A stretch of DNA of 64,000 nucleotides from Novosphingobium sp. Lineage in GTDB: Bacteria; Pseudomonadota; Alphaproteobacteria; Sphingomonadales; Sphingomonadaceae. This document shows positions 1 to 8,822 of this stretch, piece by piece; position 1 is the stretch's first letter; the number at the start of each line of letters is the position of its first letter. Location of the stretch: NCBI RefSeq assembly GCF_027531025.1, contig NZ_JAPZQX010000002.1, positions 248,001 through 312,000 on the forward strand, given 5' to 3'. A program made the translations under genes and the position numbers. Below the pieces are notes generated by a model. That model was not told where the DNA came from. It saw only the letters and a program-made list of their open reading frames with translations, and ran no database searches.

Positions 1-2
1 CG

Positions 3-260
3 GTCCAGGCGCCGCTGATCGCTTTCCTGCGCGAAACTTTCCGGACGAAGACCCGCGACGAATGGGTGGCATGGTTCCACGACAAGGACGTGGCCTTCGC
101 GCCCGTGCTCGATTTCCGCGAAGCGCTGGACGAGCCGCATGTTGGCCAGCGCGGGTTACTGGTCGAGGCTGACGGACGTCATCATATCGCTCCGCCGATC
201 CGCTTTGCCAACGAGGCGCCGTGGGTGCCTGGCAAGGTGCCCGCGCTTGGCGAGGGTTAA
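3..260 (+). CDS. CaiB/BaiF family CoA-transferase, C-terminal fragment
   Basis: Only the last 85 or so codons are in the window; the frame is open to the left edge and ends at TAA 258-260. The tail resembles the C-terminus of class III CoA-transferases: a stretch FAPVLDFREAL followed by a GQRGLL-type segment and a final APWVPGKVPALGEG-like motif. Members move CoA between an organic acid and an acyl-CoA, or act as racemases. It ends seven bases before the convergent GntR gene. With the neighbouring CoA ligase and hydratase it probably belongs to the same catabolic locus, but the family call rests on a short tail. Confidence 0.7.
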   Translation, partial: VQAPLIAFLRETFRTKTRDEWVAWFHDKDVAFAPVLDFREALDEPHVGQRGLLVEADGRHHIAPPIRFANEAPWVPGKVPALGEG

Positions 261-266
261 GCGATG

Positions 267-1010
267 TCAGCCATCCACGTCGATATGCATCGAGTAGGCG
301 AAGCGATCGCCCGGGTGGTGGCTAACCGAAATCTCAAATACCTGGCCCCTGGCATCGATGTAGCAGCGCAGGATCCGCAATACCGGGCTGCCGCGCTTGA
401 GATCGAGCGCCTTCGCAATGTCGGCGCTGGCGGCAACCGCCTGGATGTCCTGCGTGACCTTGCCGATGCTGACCCCGGCGAGTTGCTCGATCTGGCTGAA
501 CAGGGTGCCAGCGCCAAGATCCAGCCGCGCCACCGCGCCCTCGACGCTTTCGTGGAAATAGGCATCGGTCGCGGCGATCGGCTGGCCATCAAGCTGGGGG
601 CTGCGGACGCCGCGAAAGCAGGTCCAGGTGCCGCTCGTATCCTCGCCGATCTGCTCGGCAATCTCGCGCGGCAGGTCGCCCCGGCCGCGCGGTTCATAGG
701 TCACATGCGTATCGCGGGCATATTGCAGGATTTCGCCAACGTTGGAGAGCGGCTGGTGCAGCGTGCCGCCGCGCGCGGCGGCCGGCTGTACCACCGTGCC
801 CGAGCCTCGCTTGCGGGCAATCAACCCCTCGCTCTGCAGTCGACGCAGTGCTTCGCGGATCGTGAAGCGCGAAACGCCATAGCGCTGGCACAGTTCGCTT
901 TCGGTCGGAAACTGGTCGCGCGCGGCGAATTTGCCAGAGAGGATTTCGGCACGCAGTTCACCCGCGACCTGAAGGTAGCGAGGGGCTTCGCGCTCACGCG
1001 TAACGGTCAT
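267..1010 (-). CDS. GntR family regulator with UTRA ligand domain (HutC subfamily)
   Basis: Predicted 247 aa. The N-terminal winged helix (about residues 10-75) shows FPTESELCQRYGVSRFTIRE and a wing GLIARKRGSGTVV. The rest is a UTRA-type effector domain of the HutC subfamily, which binds small metabolites. ATG at 1010 is preferred because the helix begins a few residues later and a GGAG/AAGGA stretch lies upstream; an in-frame extension to 1091 would run into the divergent gene. The start lies 44 bases from the divergent MmgE/PrpD gene, so it likely controls the 1055-10026 operon. The effector is unknown. Confidence 0.9.
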   Translation of the reverse strand: MTVTREREAPRYLQVAGELRAEILSGKFAARDQFPTESELCQRYGVSRFTIREALRRLQSEGLIARKRGSGTVVQPAAARGGTLHQPLSNVGEILQYARDTHVTYEPRGRGDLPREIAEQIGEDTSGTWTCFRGVRSPQLDGQPIAATDAYFHESVEGAVARLDLGAGTLFSQIEQLAGVSIGKVTQDIQAVAASADIAKALDLKRGSPVLRILRCYIDARGQVFEISVSHHPGDRFAYSMHIDVDG

Positions 1011-1054
1011 GCTGGCAGTCAATCCTTGCTCCCGTCTGATCCCGGGAGGTGGCA

Positions 1055-2287
1055 ATGAGCGAGCCCCTCCTGGTCCAGCTTGTCCGAACACTAGCGCGCC
1101 CGATCACGGAAAGCGATAGGGCGCGTGCGCGGCTGCACTTGCTGGACTGGCTCGCCTGTGTCGCAGGGGCGCGGCAGGCGCAAGTGGCCAAGGTGCTGTA
1201 TCGGGCCGACCTCGGCGGTTCGCGCCGTGCGGGCTGGCTGGGCGGCGTTCTGGAGATGGACGATGTCCACCGTGCCGCGCTGCTGCATCCGGGGCCGGTG
1301 ATCTGGGCTGCGGCGCTGGAAGCCGCTGGCGATGTCAATGCCGATCTGGACGCAGTGCTGAATGGCGCGGTGCTTGGCTACCAGGCGATGATCGCGATCG
1401 GCGCGAGTTTCGACGCAAAGCACTATTCCCATTACCACAACACGGCGACCGCCGGTCCGTTCGGTGCTGCGGCAGCGGCCGGATCGGTCTTCGGGCTCGA
1501 CGAAGGGCAACTGGTCGCAGCGCTTAGCAATGCCGGGTCGACCACCGGCGGGCTTTGGCAAATGCGGCATGAGGCCGGGATGACCAAGCAGTGGCACGTC
1601 GCCATGGCTGGCAACAATGGCTACTTCGCCGCCTATATGGCATCGCGCGGGCTGACCGGCACGGCGAGAGTGCTTGAAGGGCCGCAGGGCCTCTATGCCG
1701 CAACCTGCGATGCGCCGAAGCCGCTCGAACCAGGCGAGGGCTGGCGCATCCACGAGGTCAGCTTCAAGCCATGGGCGGCTTGTCGGCATGCTCACCCGGT
1801 GATCGACTGCGCGCTTGAACTTCGCGCGCGTGGCGAGCTGACGGCACCGTTCCGGGTCGAGACCTATGCCGATGCCATTGCCTTCTGTGATCGGCCGAAC
1901 CCGGTGACCGAGGTCGACGCCAAGTTCAGCCTGCAGCACGCTGTGGCGGTAATCGCCAGCGGACGGGAGGCGCGGCCCGAGGACTTCACAGCCGAGGCGA
2001 TCGCCGAGCTGGCCCCGCTGCGGGCAAAAGTTTCGGTTTCAGAAGATGATCTGATTACAAGGCGATACCCCACACACTTTGGGGCACGTCTGAATGGCCT
2101 TGAACTGATCGATACGCGCGGCGATCCGGAACGGCCGGTCGATGAGGCCGTCATTCGCCAGAAGATGCACACGCTTGCGGCCTGGGGCGGCCTGCCGACT
2201 GATGAGGCCGAGCGTGCCTGTGCCCTGGCGCTGAATGGCGACGATGCGGCGGCGATTGCCGACCTGCTGGAGGACTGGCTGGGATGA
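1055..2287 (+). CDS. MmgE/PrpD family protein (first of a tandem pair)
   Basis: 410 aa. The family includes 2-methylcitrate dehydratase, cis-aconitate decarboxylase and iminodisuccinate epimerase, and acts on small di- or tricarboxylates. Visible family features are a helical N-terminal segment ARLHLLDWLACV, the HYHNTATAGPFGAAAAAG segment, and FKPWAACRHAHPVIDCALEL, which matches the KPYPxCRxxHPxIDA-type motif. ATG 1055 is chosen over GTG 1049 because GGGAGG (1044-1049) is then correctly spaced. It is the first gene of the operon and overlaps the next by ATGA. It shares the family with its neighbour but is quite diverged from it, so the two may form a heteromer or catalyse separate steps. Confidence 0.88.
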   Translation: MSEPLLVQLVRTLARPITESDRARARLHLLDWLACVAGARQAQVAKVLYRADLGGSRRAGWLGGVLEMDDVHRAALLHPGPVIWAAALEAAGDVNADLDAVLNGAVLGYQAMIAIGASFDAKHYSHYHNTATAGPFGAAAAAGSVFGLDEGQLVAALSNAGSTTGGLWQMRHEAGMTKQWHVAMAGNNGYFAAYMASRGLTGTARVLEGPQGLYAATCDAPKPLEPGEGWRIHEVSFKPWAACRHAHPVIDCALELRARGELTAPFRVETYADAIAFCDRPNPVTEVDAKFSLQHAVAVIASGREARPEDFTAEAIAELAPLRAKVSVSEDDLITRRYPTHFGARLNGLELIDTRGDPERPVDEAVIRQKMHTLAAWGGLPTDEAERACALALNGDDAAAIADLLEDWLG

Positions 2288-3561
2288 GCGCGACCGCCGA
2301 TCTCCTTGCCTTTGCTGGTGCTCGTCACTGCCTCGGTGCCACTGTCCGGCCGGTTGCCATCCGCCTGCTGGGCGATACCCTGGCGGTCGGCGCGGCGGGG
2401 GCGAACGCGCCGGGTGCCGATGCCATCCTGACTGCGGCCCGGGCGATGGGTGCCGGTGCCGCTGCCCGCCTGATCGGCACGGCCGAACGCCTGCCGGCAC
2501 CCGGCGCGGCTTTCGTGAACGGCTATCGGATTCACTGCCTGGAATGGGACGCGGTCCACGAACCGGCCGTGGTGCACGCCATGAGCGTCGTGACCGCCGC
2601 ACTTGGCGCCGCGATTGACCGCAAGGGCGGCTGCGATCCGGAAGAGGCGCTGGTGGCGCTCGCCATTGGGGTCGATATCGCCTCGGGTCTTGGCATTGCC
2701 GCAGACTCTGCGCTCAGCTTCTTTCGTCCGGCCACTGCCGGTGTGATCGGCGCGGCGCTTGCCGTGGCGCGGATTGACGGCGCACCGCTGGAGCATGCGC
2801 TGGGCCTCGCCTATTCGAGCGCGGCGGGAACGATGCAGGCCCATGTCGAAGGCTCGATCACCCTGCCGTTTCAGGTTGCCAATGCGGCCCGCGCAGCGGT
2901 GACGGCGAGCGACCTAGCCAAAGCCGGCTTCACCGCGCCGCTCGATCCGCTGGAGGGGCCGTTCGGCTACTTCCGGCTGATCGATCGGGGCGATCTGTCG
3001 CGCTACACCAGTGAGTTGGGGCAGGGTTGGCGCATCGCAGAGATCAGCACCAAGCCGTTCCCCTCGGGCCGGGCCAGCCATGCCGCGCTGGGGGCTTTGC
3101 AGGGGCTCGCCGGGCAGATGGTCGAGAGGATCGAACTCGCTTGCCCGCCGCTGATCCATCGCTTGGTCGGGCGACCCTACAAGGCGGACATGACCCCGGC
3201 TTATGCCCGGCTGTGCCTGCCGTTCCTGGTGGCGCTGATGTTGACCGATGGCCGGATCGACCCGCGCCGCTTCACGCCGGAGGACTTCGCCGATCCTGCG
3301 CTGGCCGCGCTGGCGGGCAAGGTTGCGCTGGTCGCGGACGGCAATGACGATCCCAACGCCTTGTTCCCCCAGGAGCTGCGCGTCACTGTCGGCGGCGTGA
3401 CGCAGATTATCGCCGTGCCGCACACGCTGGGCAGCCCCGATGCGCCGCTTTCGTCCGACCAGGCACGGGCGAAGCTCGACCTTGCCCGCGAATTCGCTCC
3501 GACCGGGCACGATCCGCGCCTGTTCACCGATCCCCTCGCCTATTTCACGGACCCGACATGA
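2284..3561 (+). CDS. MmgE/PrpD family protein (second of a tandem pair)
   Basis: 425 aa, starting in the ATGA overlap with the preceding gene. Family features: GYRIHCLEWDAVHEPAVVHA near residues 80-99, a Gly/Ala-rich segment with FFRPATAGVIGAALAVARI, and ISTKPFPSGRASHAALGAL in place of the usual KPYPxCRxxH motif; the Cys is replaced by Gly and the Arg is kept. Expected activity is hydration, dehydration, decarboxylation or epimerisation of a carboxylic acid. The substrate cannot be read from sequence. It overlaps the CoA ligase gene by ATGA, so translation of the three genes is coupled. Confidence 0.87.
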   Translation: MSATADLLAFAGARHCLGATVRPVAIRLLGDTLAVGAAGANAPGADAILTAARAMGAGAAARLIGTAERLPAPGAAFVNGYRIHCLEWDAVHEPAVVHAMSVVTAALGAAIDRKGGCDPEEALVALAIGVDIASGLGIAADSALSFFRPATAGVIGAALAVARIDGAPLEHALGLAYSSAAGTMQAHVEGSITLPFQVANAARAAVTASDLAKAGFTAPLDPLEGPFGYFRLIDRGDLSRYTSELGQGWRIAEISTKPFPSGRASHAALGALQGLAGQMVERIELACPPLIHRLVGRPYKADMTPAYARLCLPFLVALMLTDGRIDPRRFTPEDFADPALAALAGKVALVADGNDDPNALFPQELRVTVGGVTQIIAVPHTLGSPDAPLSSDQARAKLDLAREFAPTGHDPRLFTDPLAYFTDPT

Positions 3562-4916
3562 GCTTCCCGACTTATTTTGAAGCCCTCGACATCAAGCAGA
3601 TGCTGGCCGACTATCCGGTCGGCGATGCCTTTACCGCGCGCTATCGCAGCATCAGCCGCGACGAGATCTTCGCGATCCAGGATGCCCAGTTCAGGCGCCT
3701 GATGCAGCGCGGGTGGCAGATCCCGTTCTACCAGCGGCTGTGGGGCGCGCAGGGGATCGAGCCCGGTGACATCAGGGGGCTGGCCGACATCACCAAGCTG
3801 CCGGTCTATGACAAGTCGGACCTGATGGCATCGGTCAACGAATACCCGCCCTATGGCGATTTCGACGGGCGAGGCACCGATCCGGTGGTGTTCCACACCA
3901 CCAGCGGCACGACCGGACGCCCCCAGCCGCTGATGTTCGGACCCAAGGGGCGCGAGGTGACCAACCTGCTGGTCGGGCGGATGTACCGCTGGATGGGGCT
4001 GAAGCCCGAGGATGTGGTACATTCGGTCTATGGGCACGGGATGATCAACGGTGGGCACTACATTCGCGAATCCGTGATCCACTTCACCAATTCGCTGTTT
4101 CTCTCGGCCGGGACGGGAATCGAGACGCGCTCCGTGAACCAGGTGAACCTGCTGGCGGACTTCGGTGTCACGGTGATGGTCGGTTTCGTCGACTACATCA
4201 GGAAGCTGGCCGAAGTCGCTGAGGCGGAGAAGCTTTTTGACCGGATCAAGCTGCGGATGATCATCGGCCACCTCGGAACCGAGGACCGCGCCGCGACCGA
4301 GGCTGCCTGGCACGGAGCCAGGGCCTATGACTGGTACGGGGTGGGCGATACCGGCTCGATCGCGGGCGAAGGGCCAGACCGAGACGGGCTCTATGTCTGG
4401 GAGGACGCGCAGTACCTCGAGCTGCTCGACATCGAGAGCGGCACGCCGGTGGCCAGGGGCGAGACGGGTGACATGGTCGTTACCTGCCTGTTCAAGGACG
4501 ACATTGCCCCCTGCATTCGCTTCAACACCCACGACATCACGCATGAGCTGGATGGGCGGGGCGAGCTGGGCTTCAAGCGGATTGCCGGGTTCAAGGGCCG
4601 TAGCGACAACATGGTGAAGCTTCGCGGCATCAACCTGTTCCCTCACGCCATCGCCGCGCTGATCGAGAACCGACCTGACCTGACCGGCGAATATGTCTGC
4701 CACCTGCGCCGCGATGCCGCGACACAGCGTGATGACATGGTGGTGACGATCGAAAGCCGCGGCGGCAGCAATGCCGGCGAATTGGCCGAAGTCCTGCGCC
4801 GGGGTCTTGGCGTGGAAGTGGCGGTCCAGCTCTGCGCGCCGGGTGAGACTGCTGCGGCGACCCAGATCGACACCCGCCAGAAACCGATCCGCCTGATTGA
4901 CGAGCGCGGTGTGTAA
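3558..4916 (+). CDS. PaaK-like adenylate-forming CoA ligase
   Basis: 452 aa, typical for phenylacetate-CoA ligase-type enzymes. The ATP-binding P-loop HTTSGTTGRPQPLMFG lies near residues 114-129, and a motif like YDWYGVGDTG corresponds to the acceptor-site region. A C-terminal GRSDNMVKLRGINLFPHAI matches the hinge and AMP-binding C-domain of PaaK enzymes. It would activate a carboxylic acid to acyl-AMP and then acyl-CoA in the cytoplasm. Both flanking junctions overlap (ATGA before, TAATG after). Several aromatic and aliphatic acids are used in this family, so the substrate stays open. Confidence 0.88.
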   Translation: MSFPTYFEALDIKQMLADYPVGDAFTARYRSISRDEIFAIQDAQFRRLMQRGWQIPFYQRLWGAQGIEPGDIRGLADITKLPVYDKSDLMASVNEYPPYGDFDGRGTDPVVFHTTSGTTGRPQPLMFGPKGREVTNLLVGRMYRWMGLKPEDVVHSVYGHGMINGGHYIRESVIHFTNSLFLSAGTGIETRSVNQVNLLADFGVTVMVGFVDYIRKLAEVAEAEKLFDRIKLRMIIGHLGTEDRAATEAAWHGARAYDWYGVGDTGSIAGEGPDRDGLYVWEDAQYLELLDIESGTPVARGETGDMVVTCLFKDDIAPCIRFNTHDITHELDGRGELGFKRIAGFKGRSDNMVKLRGINLFPHAIAALIENRPDLTGEYVCHLRRDAATQRDDMVVTIESRGGSNAGELAEVLRRGLGVEVAVQLCAPGETAAATQIDTRQKPIRLIDERGV

Positions 4917-6073
4917 TGGACGACCGCTGGGGCGCCTTCGTCGATCTCGATCCCGCGGCGCAAGGCGGCGATGGGCCGCTGGCAGGACTGACCGTGGGGG
5001 TGAAGTCGAACATCATGGTCAAGGGTCTGCCCTGGACCGGCGGGATGGGGCTCTACCGTGACCGGATTGCCAGCCGCGATGCCGAAGTGGTTGCCCGTCT
5101 GCGCAGCGCCGGGGCGGCGATCCTCGGCACGGTCAACATGCACGAGGCGGCGCTGGGCGCGCATACCGATAACCCCTTTTATGGTCGCACGCATAACCCG
5201 CTCCGGCATGGCTATACCCCCGGCGGTTCGTCAGGCGGCAGCGGCGCTGCGGTGGCAGCTGGGCTTTGCGACCTGGCGCTTGGCACCGACACGATGGGAT
5301 CGGTCCGCATCCCGGCAGCCTATTGCGGGGTCTATGGCCTGAAGCCGACCCATGGCGCGATCAGCGAGGATGGACTCGCCTATCTTGAGCCGGGCCTCGA
5401 CTGCATCGGGCCACTGGCGCGCAACCTCGATCTGCTGGAGCGGGCGTGGCAGGTGCTGGCGAGCGATCCAGGGCAAGCGGTAACCTTCAAGCGGGCGCTC
5501 GTTCTGGGCCGCCAGAGCGAGGTCGAAGTTCAACCGGTCGTTACTGCTGGCTTTGAGGCCGCGCTGCGTGGTCTGCCATTGCCTCGTGCAACGCTTGACC
5601 TCCCGGATAGTCTCACCGACATCCGGATGGCCGGGCTGGTCAGTGCGGGGCAGTGGCTGATCGCCGATCTGGGCCCTGAATACCACGAGAATAAACTTGG
5701 TCTTTCAGACGAACTCAAGTTCATTCTCAAGATCACCGCCGGGATGAAGCAACGCCCGGAAGTCCTGGCCCGCACCCGCACCGCCGTGCGAGAAGCGCTG
5801 GGCAGCGACAGCGTCCTGATCATGCCGACCGCGCCGCAGGTGGCCTTTCCGCACGGGACCCGCGCGCCGTCCAACCAGGCGGACTTTACCTGCCTCGCCA
5901 ATATCGCCGGCCTGCCCGCGCTCTCGCTCCCTTCGGGATCGAGCGAGGACGGGCTTCCTGCTGGCGTCCAGATTGTCGGCCCATCGGGCAGCGAGCCGGG
6001 CCTGATCGCGCTGGCACGCCAGCTCGATAATCAGTTGCAAGCTTACCGCCATCCGCCACAGTCCAGTATCTGA
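4916..6073 (+). CDS. Amidase-signature family hydrolase
   Basis: 385 aa, somewhat short for the family (usually 430-500) but with the complete catalytic triad: Lys30 in VGVKSN, cis-Ser105 in TPGGSSGGSG and nucleophile Ser129 in GTDTMGSVRIPAA, spaced 24 residues apart as in known amidases. It hydrolyses a carboxamide to acid plus ammonia. It starts in the TAATG overlap with the ligase gene. Next to a PuuE-like ring-opening hydrolase it could act on a half-amide product (inference). A 13-base gap with GGGAGAG leads to the next gene. Confidence 0.92.
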   Translation: MDDRWGAFVDLDPAAQGGDGPLAGLTVGVKSNIMVKGLPWTGGMGLYRDRIASRDAEVVARLRSAGAAILGTVNMHEAALGAHTDNPFYGRTHNPLRHGYTPGGSSGGSGAAVAAGLCDLALGTDTMGSVRIPAAYCGVYGLKPTHGAISEDGLAYLEPGLDCIGPLARNLDLLERAWQVLASDPGQAVTFKRALVLGRQSEVEVQPVVTAGFEAALRGLPLPRATLDLPDSLTDIRMAGLVSAGQWLIADLGPEYHENKLGLSDELKFILKITAGMKQRPEVLARTRTAVREALGSDSVLIMPTAPQVAFPHGTRAPSNQADFTCLANIAGLPALSLPSGSSEDGLPAGVQIVGPSGSEPGLIALARQLDNQLQAYRHPPQSSI

Positions 6074-6086
6074 AGGGAGAGAAATC

Positions 6087-6392
6087 ATGCGCATCGTCTG
6101 CCTGTTCAACCTGAAGGAAGGCGCCAGCCGCGAAGCCTATGAAGCCTGGGCCCGCGGCACCGACATTCCCGGTGTCAATGCGCTCGGCTCGGTCCGCGGC
6201 TTCACGATCCACCGCGCCACCGGCCTGTTCGGCTCGGACGCCAAGCCGCCTTACGACTATATCGAGGTGATCGACATTCACGGCATGGATGCCTTCGTCG
6301 CCGATGTTTCCGATCCCGAGTTCCAGAAGGTCGCCGCCGGGTTCGGTGAATTCACCGACAACCCCTGCTTCATCCTGACCGAGGACCTCTGA
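6087..6392 (+). CDS. HapK/RedY-like small protein
   Basis: 101 aa. Matches from memory the REDY-like HapK family, named from prodiginine biosynthesis clusters: the N-terminus MRIVCLFNLKEGASREAYEA, a central FTIHRATGLFGSD and a YIEVIDIHGMDAF segment look like a ferredoxin-like alpha/beta barrel (EthD-like). Such proteins are small isomerases, cyclases or of unknown role. GGGAGAG precedes the ATG by about 8 bases. No prodiginine genes are present, so it is more likely to handle an intermediate of this operon's pathway. Confidence 0.75.
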   Translation: MRIVCLFNLKEGASREAYEAWARGTDIPGVNALGSVRGFTIHRATGLFGSDAKPPYDYIEVIDIHGMDAFVADVSDPEFQKVAAGFGEFTDNPCFILTEDL

Positions 6393-6394
6393 CA

Positions 6395-7207
6395 ATGGGC
6401 CGGCTCGCGGGCAAGACCATCGTCGTCACCGGCTCGGGCAAGGAAAAGGGCCTGGGCCAGGGCATCCTGCGCCGCTTTGCCGACGAGGGCGCGAACTGCG
6501 TCGTTTCCGACCTGCGGATCGATGCCGAGGCCGAGGGCGTGGCCGAAGACCTGCGCGCCCGCGGCGTCAAGGTCGCGACGATTGCCTGCGACGTGTCCGA
6601 TCCGGCGCAGTGCCAGGCCCTGGTCGACCGGGCGGTTGCGGCGCTGGGTTCGGTCGATGTCTTCGTCAACAATGCCGGGATCGGGTTCATGATGAAGCCG
6701 ATGCTGGAGGTTGATCCCAAGGACTGGGCGACCGTGATCGCGGTCAACCTGTCGGGTGCCTTCTATTGCACCCAGGCCGCGGCCAAGGCGATGATCGCCG
6801 CCAACGAAACAAATGGGGGCAAGGGCGGGCGGATCATCAACATCGCCAGCCAGGCGGCCAAGACCGGCTTTCCTCACCTGCCGGCCTATGTCAGCTCGAA
6901 GCACGGCATGGTCGGCCTGACCCGCGCCTCGGCGGTGGAACTGGGCGCGCACGGTATCACCGTCAACGCGGTCTGCCCGAACCATGTCACCACCGGCCTT
7001 GGCGCGCAGCAGAACGAGTACTTCTCGAAGTTGCTCGGGTTCGACACGGTCGAGGCCTACTTGAAGAACATGGCCGCCAAGAACCCGATGGGGCGCCCCG
7101 GCCTGCCCAGCGACACGGCGGCCGCCTGTGCCTGGCTCGCCAGCGACGACGCCTTTTACGTCACCGGCGAGGCGCTGAACGTCTCGGGCGGCGAGGAGAT
7201 GCATTGA
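6395..7207 (+). CDS. Short-chain dehydrogenase/reductase (SDR)
   Basis: 270 aa, classical SDR length. The nucleotide-binding motif TGSGKEKGLGQGI lies at residues 12-24 with an inserted Lys-Glu-Lys, NNAG follows the fourth strand, and the catalytic set is Ser152, Tyr165 and Lys169 (YVSSK). It would oxidise a secondary alcohol or reduce a ketone with NAD(P). The gene begins two bases after the HapK-like gene and its TGA overlaps the next ATG. In a CoA pathway it could be the hydroxyacyl dehydrogenase step (inference). Confidence 0.93.
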   Translation: MGRLAGKTIVVTGSGKEKGLGQGILRRFADEGANCVVSDLRIDAEAEGVAEDLRARGVKVATIACDVSDPAQCQALVDRAVAALGSVDVFVNNAGIGFMMKPMLEVDPKDWATVIAVNLSGAFYCTQAAAKAMIAANETNGGKGGRIINIASQAAKTGFPHLPAYVSSKHGMVGLTRASAVELGAHGITVNAVCPNHVTTGLGAQQNEYFSKLLGFDTVEAYLKNMAAKNPMGRPGLPSDTAAACAWLASDDAFYVTGEALNVSGGEEMH

Positions 7208-8073
7208 TGCGTGAGGAACGGATGGACCTGCCCGGCGGCGCGAAGATGGCGCTGTCGGTCGTGGTCAATGTCGAGGAAGGCAGCGAACAGACCGTGGCCC
7301 GCGGTGACAAGGGGATGGAGCCGGTCGACGAGCTGGGCATCTTCATCAAGGCCCCGATCCGCAACTATGCGAACGAGAGCAACTACCTGTACGGCATCAA
7401 GGCTGGCGCCCCGCGTGTGGTCAAGCTGCTGAAACAGTTCGATATCATGGCGAGCTGGACCGTTGCTGCCCTGTCCCTCGAGAACCATCCTGAGATTGCC
7501 GAAGCGATTGTCGAGCTGGGCCATGAGCCGGTCAGCCACGGTTGGCGCTGGGTCCACCAGTTCCGCCTGAACGAAGAGCAGGAGCGCGAGTTCATCCGCA
7601 AGGCCGTGGCCAGCATCGAACAGACCTGTGGCGTGCGCCCATATGGCTGGCTGTCGCGCTACATGCTGACTGACAACACCCGCCGCCTGCTGATCGAGGA
7701 AGGCTTCTCCTACCACATGGACGATTACAGCGGCGACGTGCCGTTCTGGGATCGCGAGACGGTACCCGGCAAGCCCCTGGTGATCGTGCCTTACCAGCTC
7801 GACAACAATGACATGAAGATGTGGACCGATCCGGCCATGACCCCGGAGCAGTGGCTGGCCTATGCCAAGCGCAACTTCGACCAGGTCTATCGCGAAGGTG
7901 CGGAAGGCAATCCCAAGATGATGAGCCTGGGGCTTCACCTGCGAATTATCGGTCGGCCCGGACGGATCTGGGCGCTGGAGGAGTTTTTCCGCCATGTGCG
8001 CCAGCACGACGGGGTCTGGGTGACGACGCGCAAGGCGATCGCCGATCACTTTGCCGCGACGGTGCCGGCATGA
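7207..8073 (+). CDS. Polysaccharide deacetylase family protein, PuuE/cyclic-imidase-like
   Basis: 288 aa. ATG 7207 in a TGATG overlap is the start; a longer in-frame extension would lie inside the SDR gene. Despite the family name, the N-terminus VVVNVEEGSEQ and the HGWRWVHQF motif resemble PuuE-type allantoinases and cyclic imide hydrolases, which open cyclic amides with a metal-free or degenerate NodB fold. The usual Asp-Asp NodB motif is absent. No signal peptide is seen, so action on cell-wall sugars is unlikely. Proposed role: hydrolysis of a cyclic amide or imide in this pathway. Other C-N hydrolysis is possible. Confidence 0.85.
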   Translation: MREERMDLPGGAKMALSVVVNVEEGSEQTVARGDKGMEPVDELGIFIKAPIRNYANESNYLYGIKAGAPRVVKLLKQFDIMASWTVAALSLENHPEIAEAIVELGHEPVSHGWRWVHQFRLNEEQEREFIRKAVASIEQTCGVRPYGWLSRYMLTDNTRRLLIEEGFSYHMDDYSGDVPFWDRETVPGKPLVIVPYQLDNNDMKMWTDPAMTPEQWLAYAKRNFDQVYREGAEGNPKMMSLGLHLRIIGRPGRIWALEEFFRHVRQHDGVWVTTRKAIADHFAATVPA

Positions 8074-8822
8074 CGCTGCGGTTGACCATCGGCGAACACG
8101 TCGCCCGACTGTTCATCGACCGGGCGGACAAGCGCAACGCCTTCAACCAGGCAATGTGGGAGACTTTACCCGAACTGGTGCTGCAGGCCATGGCCGATCC
8201 GGCGGTGCGGGTGCTGACGATCGAATCCGCCCATCCTGGCGTGTTCTGTGCCGGGGCGGATATTGCCGAACTGCTGGCCAACAAGGACGATGCCCTTTGG
8301 CGCGGCGCCAACCAGGCGGCGATCAATCGGGCGCAGCATGTGCTGGCGCGGGCGGAGAAGCCGGTCATCGCCTTCATCGATGGCGATTGTGTCGGCGGGG
8401 GCTGCGGGATTGCCCTTGCGGCCGACATTCGCGTGGCCACGCCGCGGGCGCGGCTGGGCATCACCCCGGCCAAGCTGGGGCTGGTCTATCCGCTCCATGA
8501 TACCAAGCTGCTGGTCGATCTGGTCGGACCGGGGCAGGCCAAGCGAATGCTCTACACCGGCATGCTGCTGGATGCGCAGGAGGCACTGCGGATCGGTCTG
8601 GTGGATGAAGTGACCGATAGCCCCGGCCACCTTGAGGATGTGATCGCGGCCAATTCGCTCCATTCGACGAGTGGCATGAAGCGCTTCGTGCGCCGCGTGC
8701 TCGATGGCCAGGCGGATGATGATGCCGAGACACTGGATGTCTTCGCGCAGGCCTTTACCGGGCCGGATTTCCTGGAAGGGACCAGCGCCTTTGTCGCCAA
8801 ACGCAAGCCGGAGTTCAAGTGA
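8070..8822 (+). CDS. Enoyl-CoA hydratase/isomerase (crotonase family)
   Basis: 250 aa, normal for crotonases. The start is the ATGA overlap with the preceding gene. RADKRNAFNQAM at the N-terminus and HPGVFCAGADI (about residues 55-65) plus DGDCVGGGCGIALAADI (residues 104-120) supply the two oxyanion-hole amides. It is expected to hydrate, isomerise or cleave an acyl-CoA made by the upstream ligase or CoA-transferase. The C-terminal FLEGTSAFVAKRKPEF tail is typical. Confidence 0.92.
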   Translation: MTLRLTIGEHVARLFIDRADKRNAFNQAMWETLPELVLQAMADPAVRVLTIESAHPGVFCAGADIAELLANKDDALWRGANQAAINRAQHVLARAEKPVIAFIDGDCVGGGCGIALAADIRVATPRARLGITPAKLGLVYPLHDTKLLVDLVGPGQAKRMLYTGMLLDAQEALRIGLVDEVTDSPGHLEDVIAANSLHSTSGMKRFVRRVLDGQADDDAETLDVFAQAFTGPDFLEGTSAFVAKRKPEFK

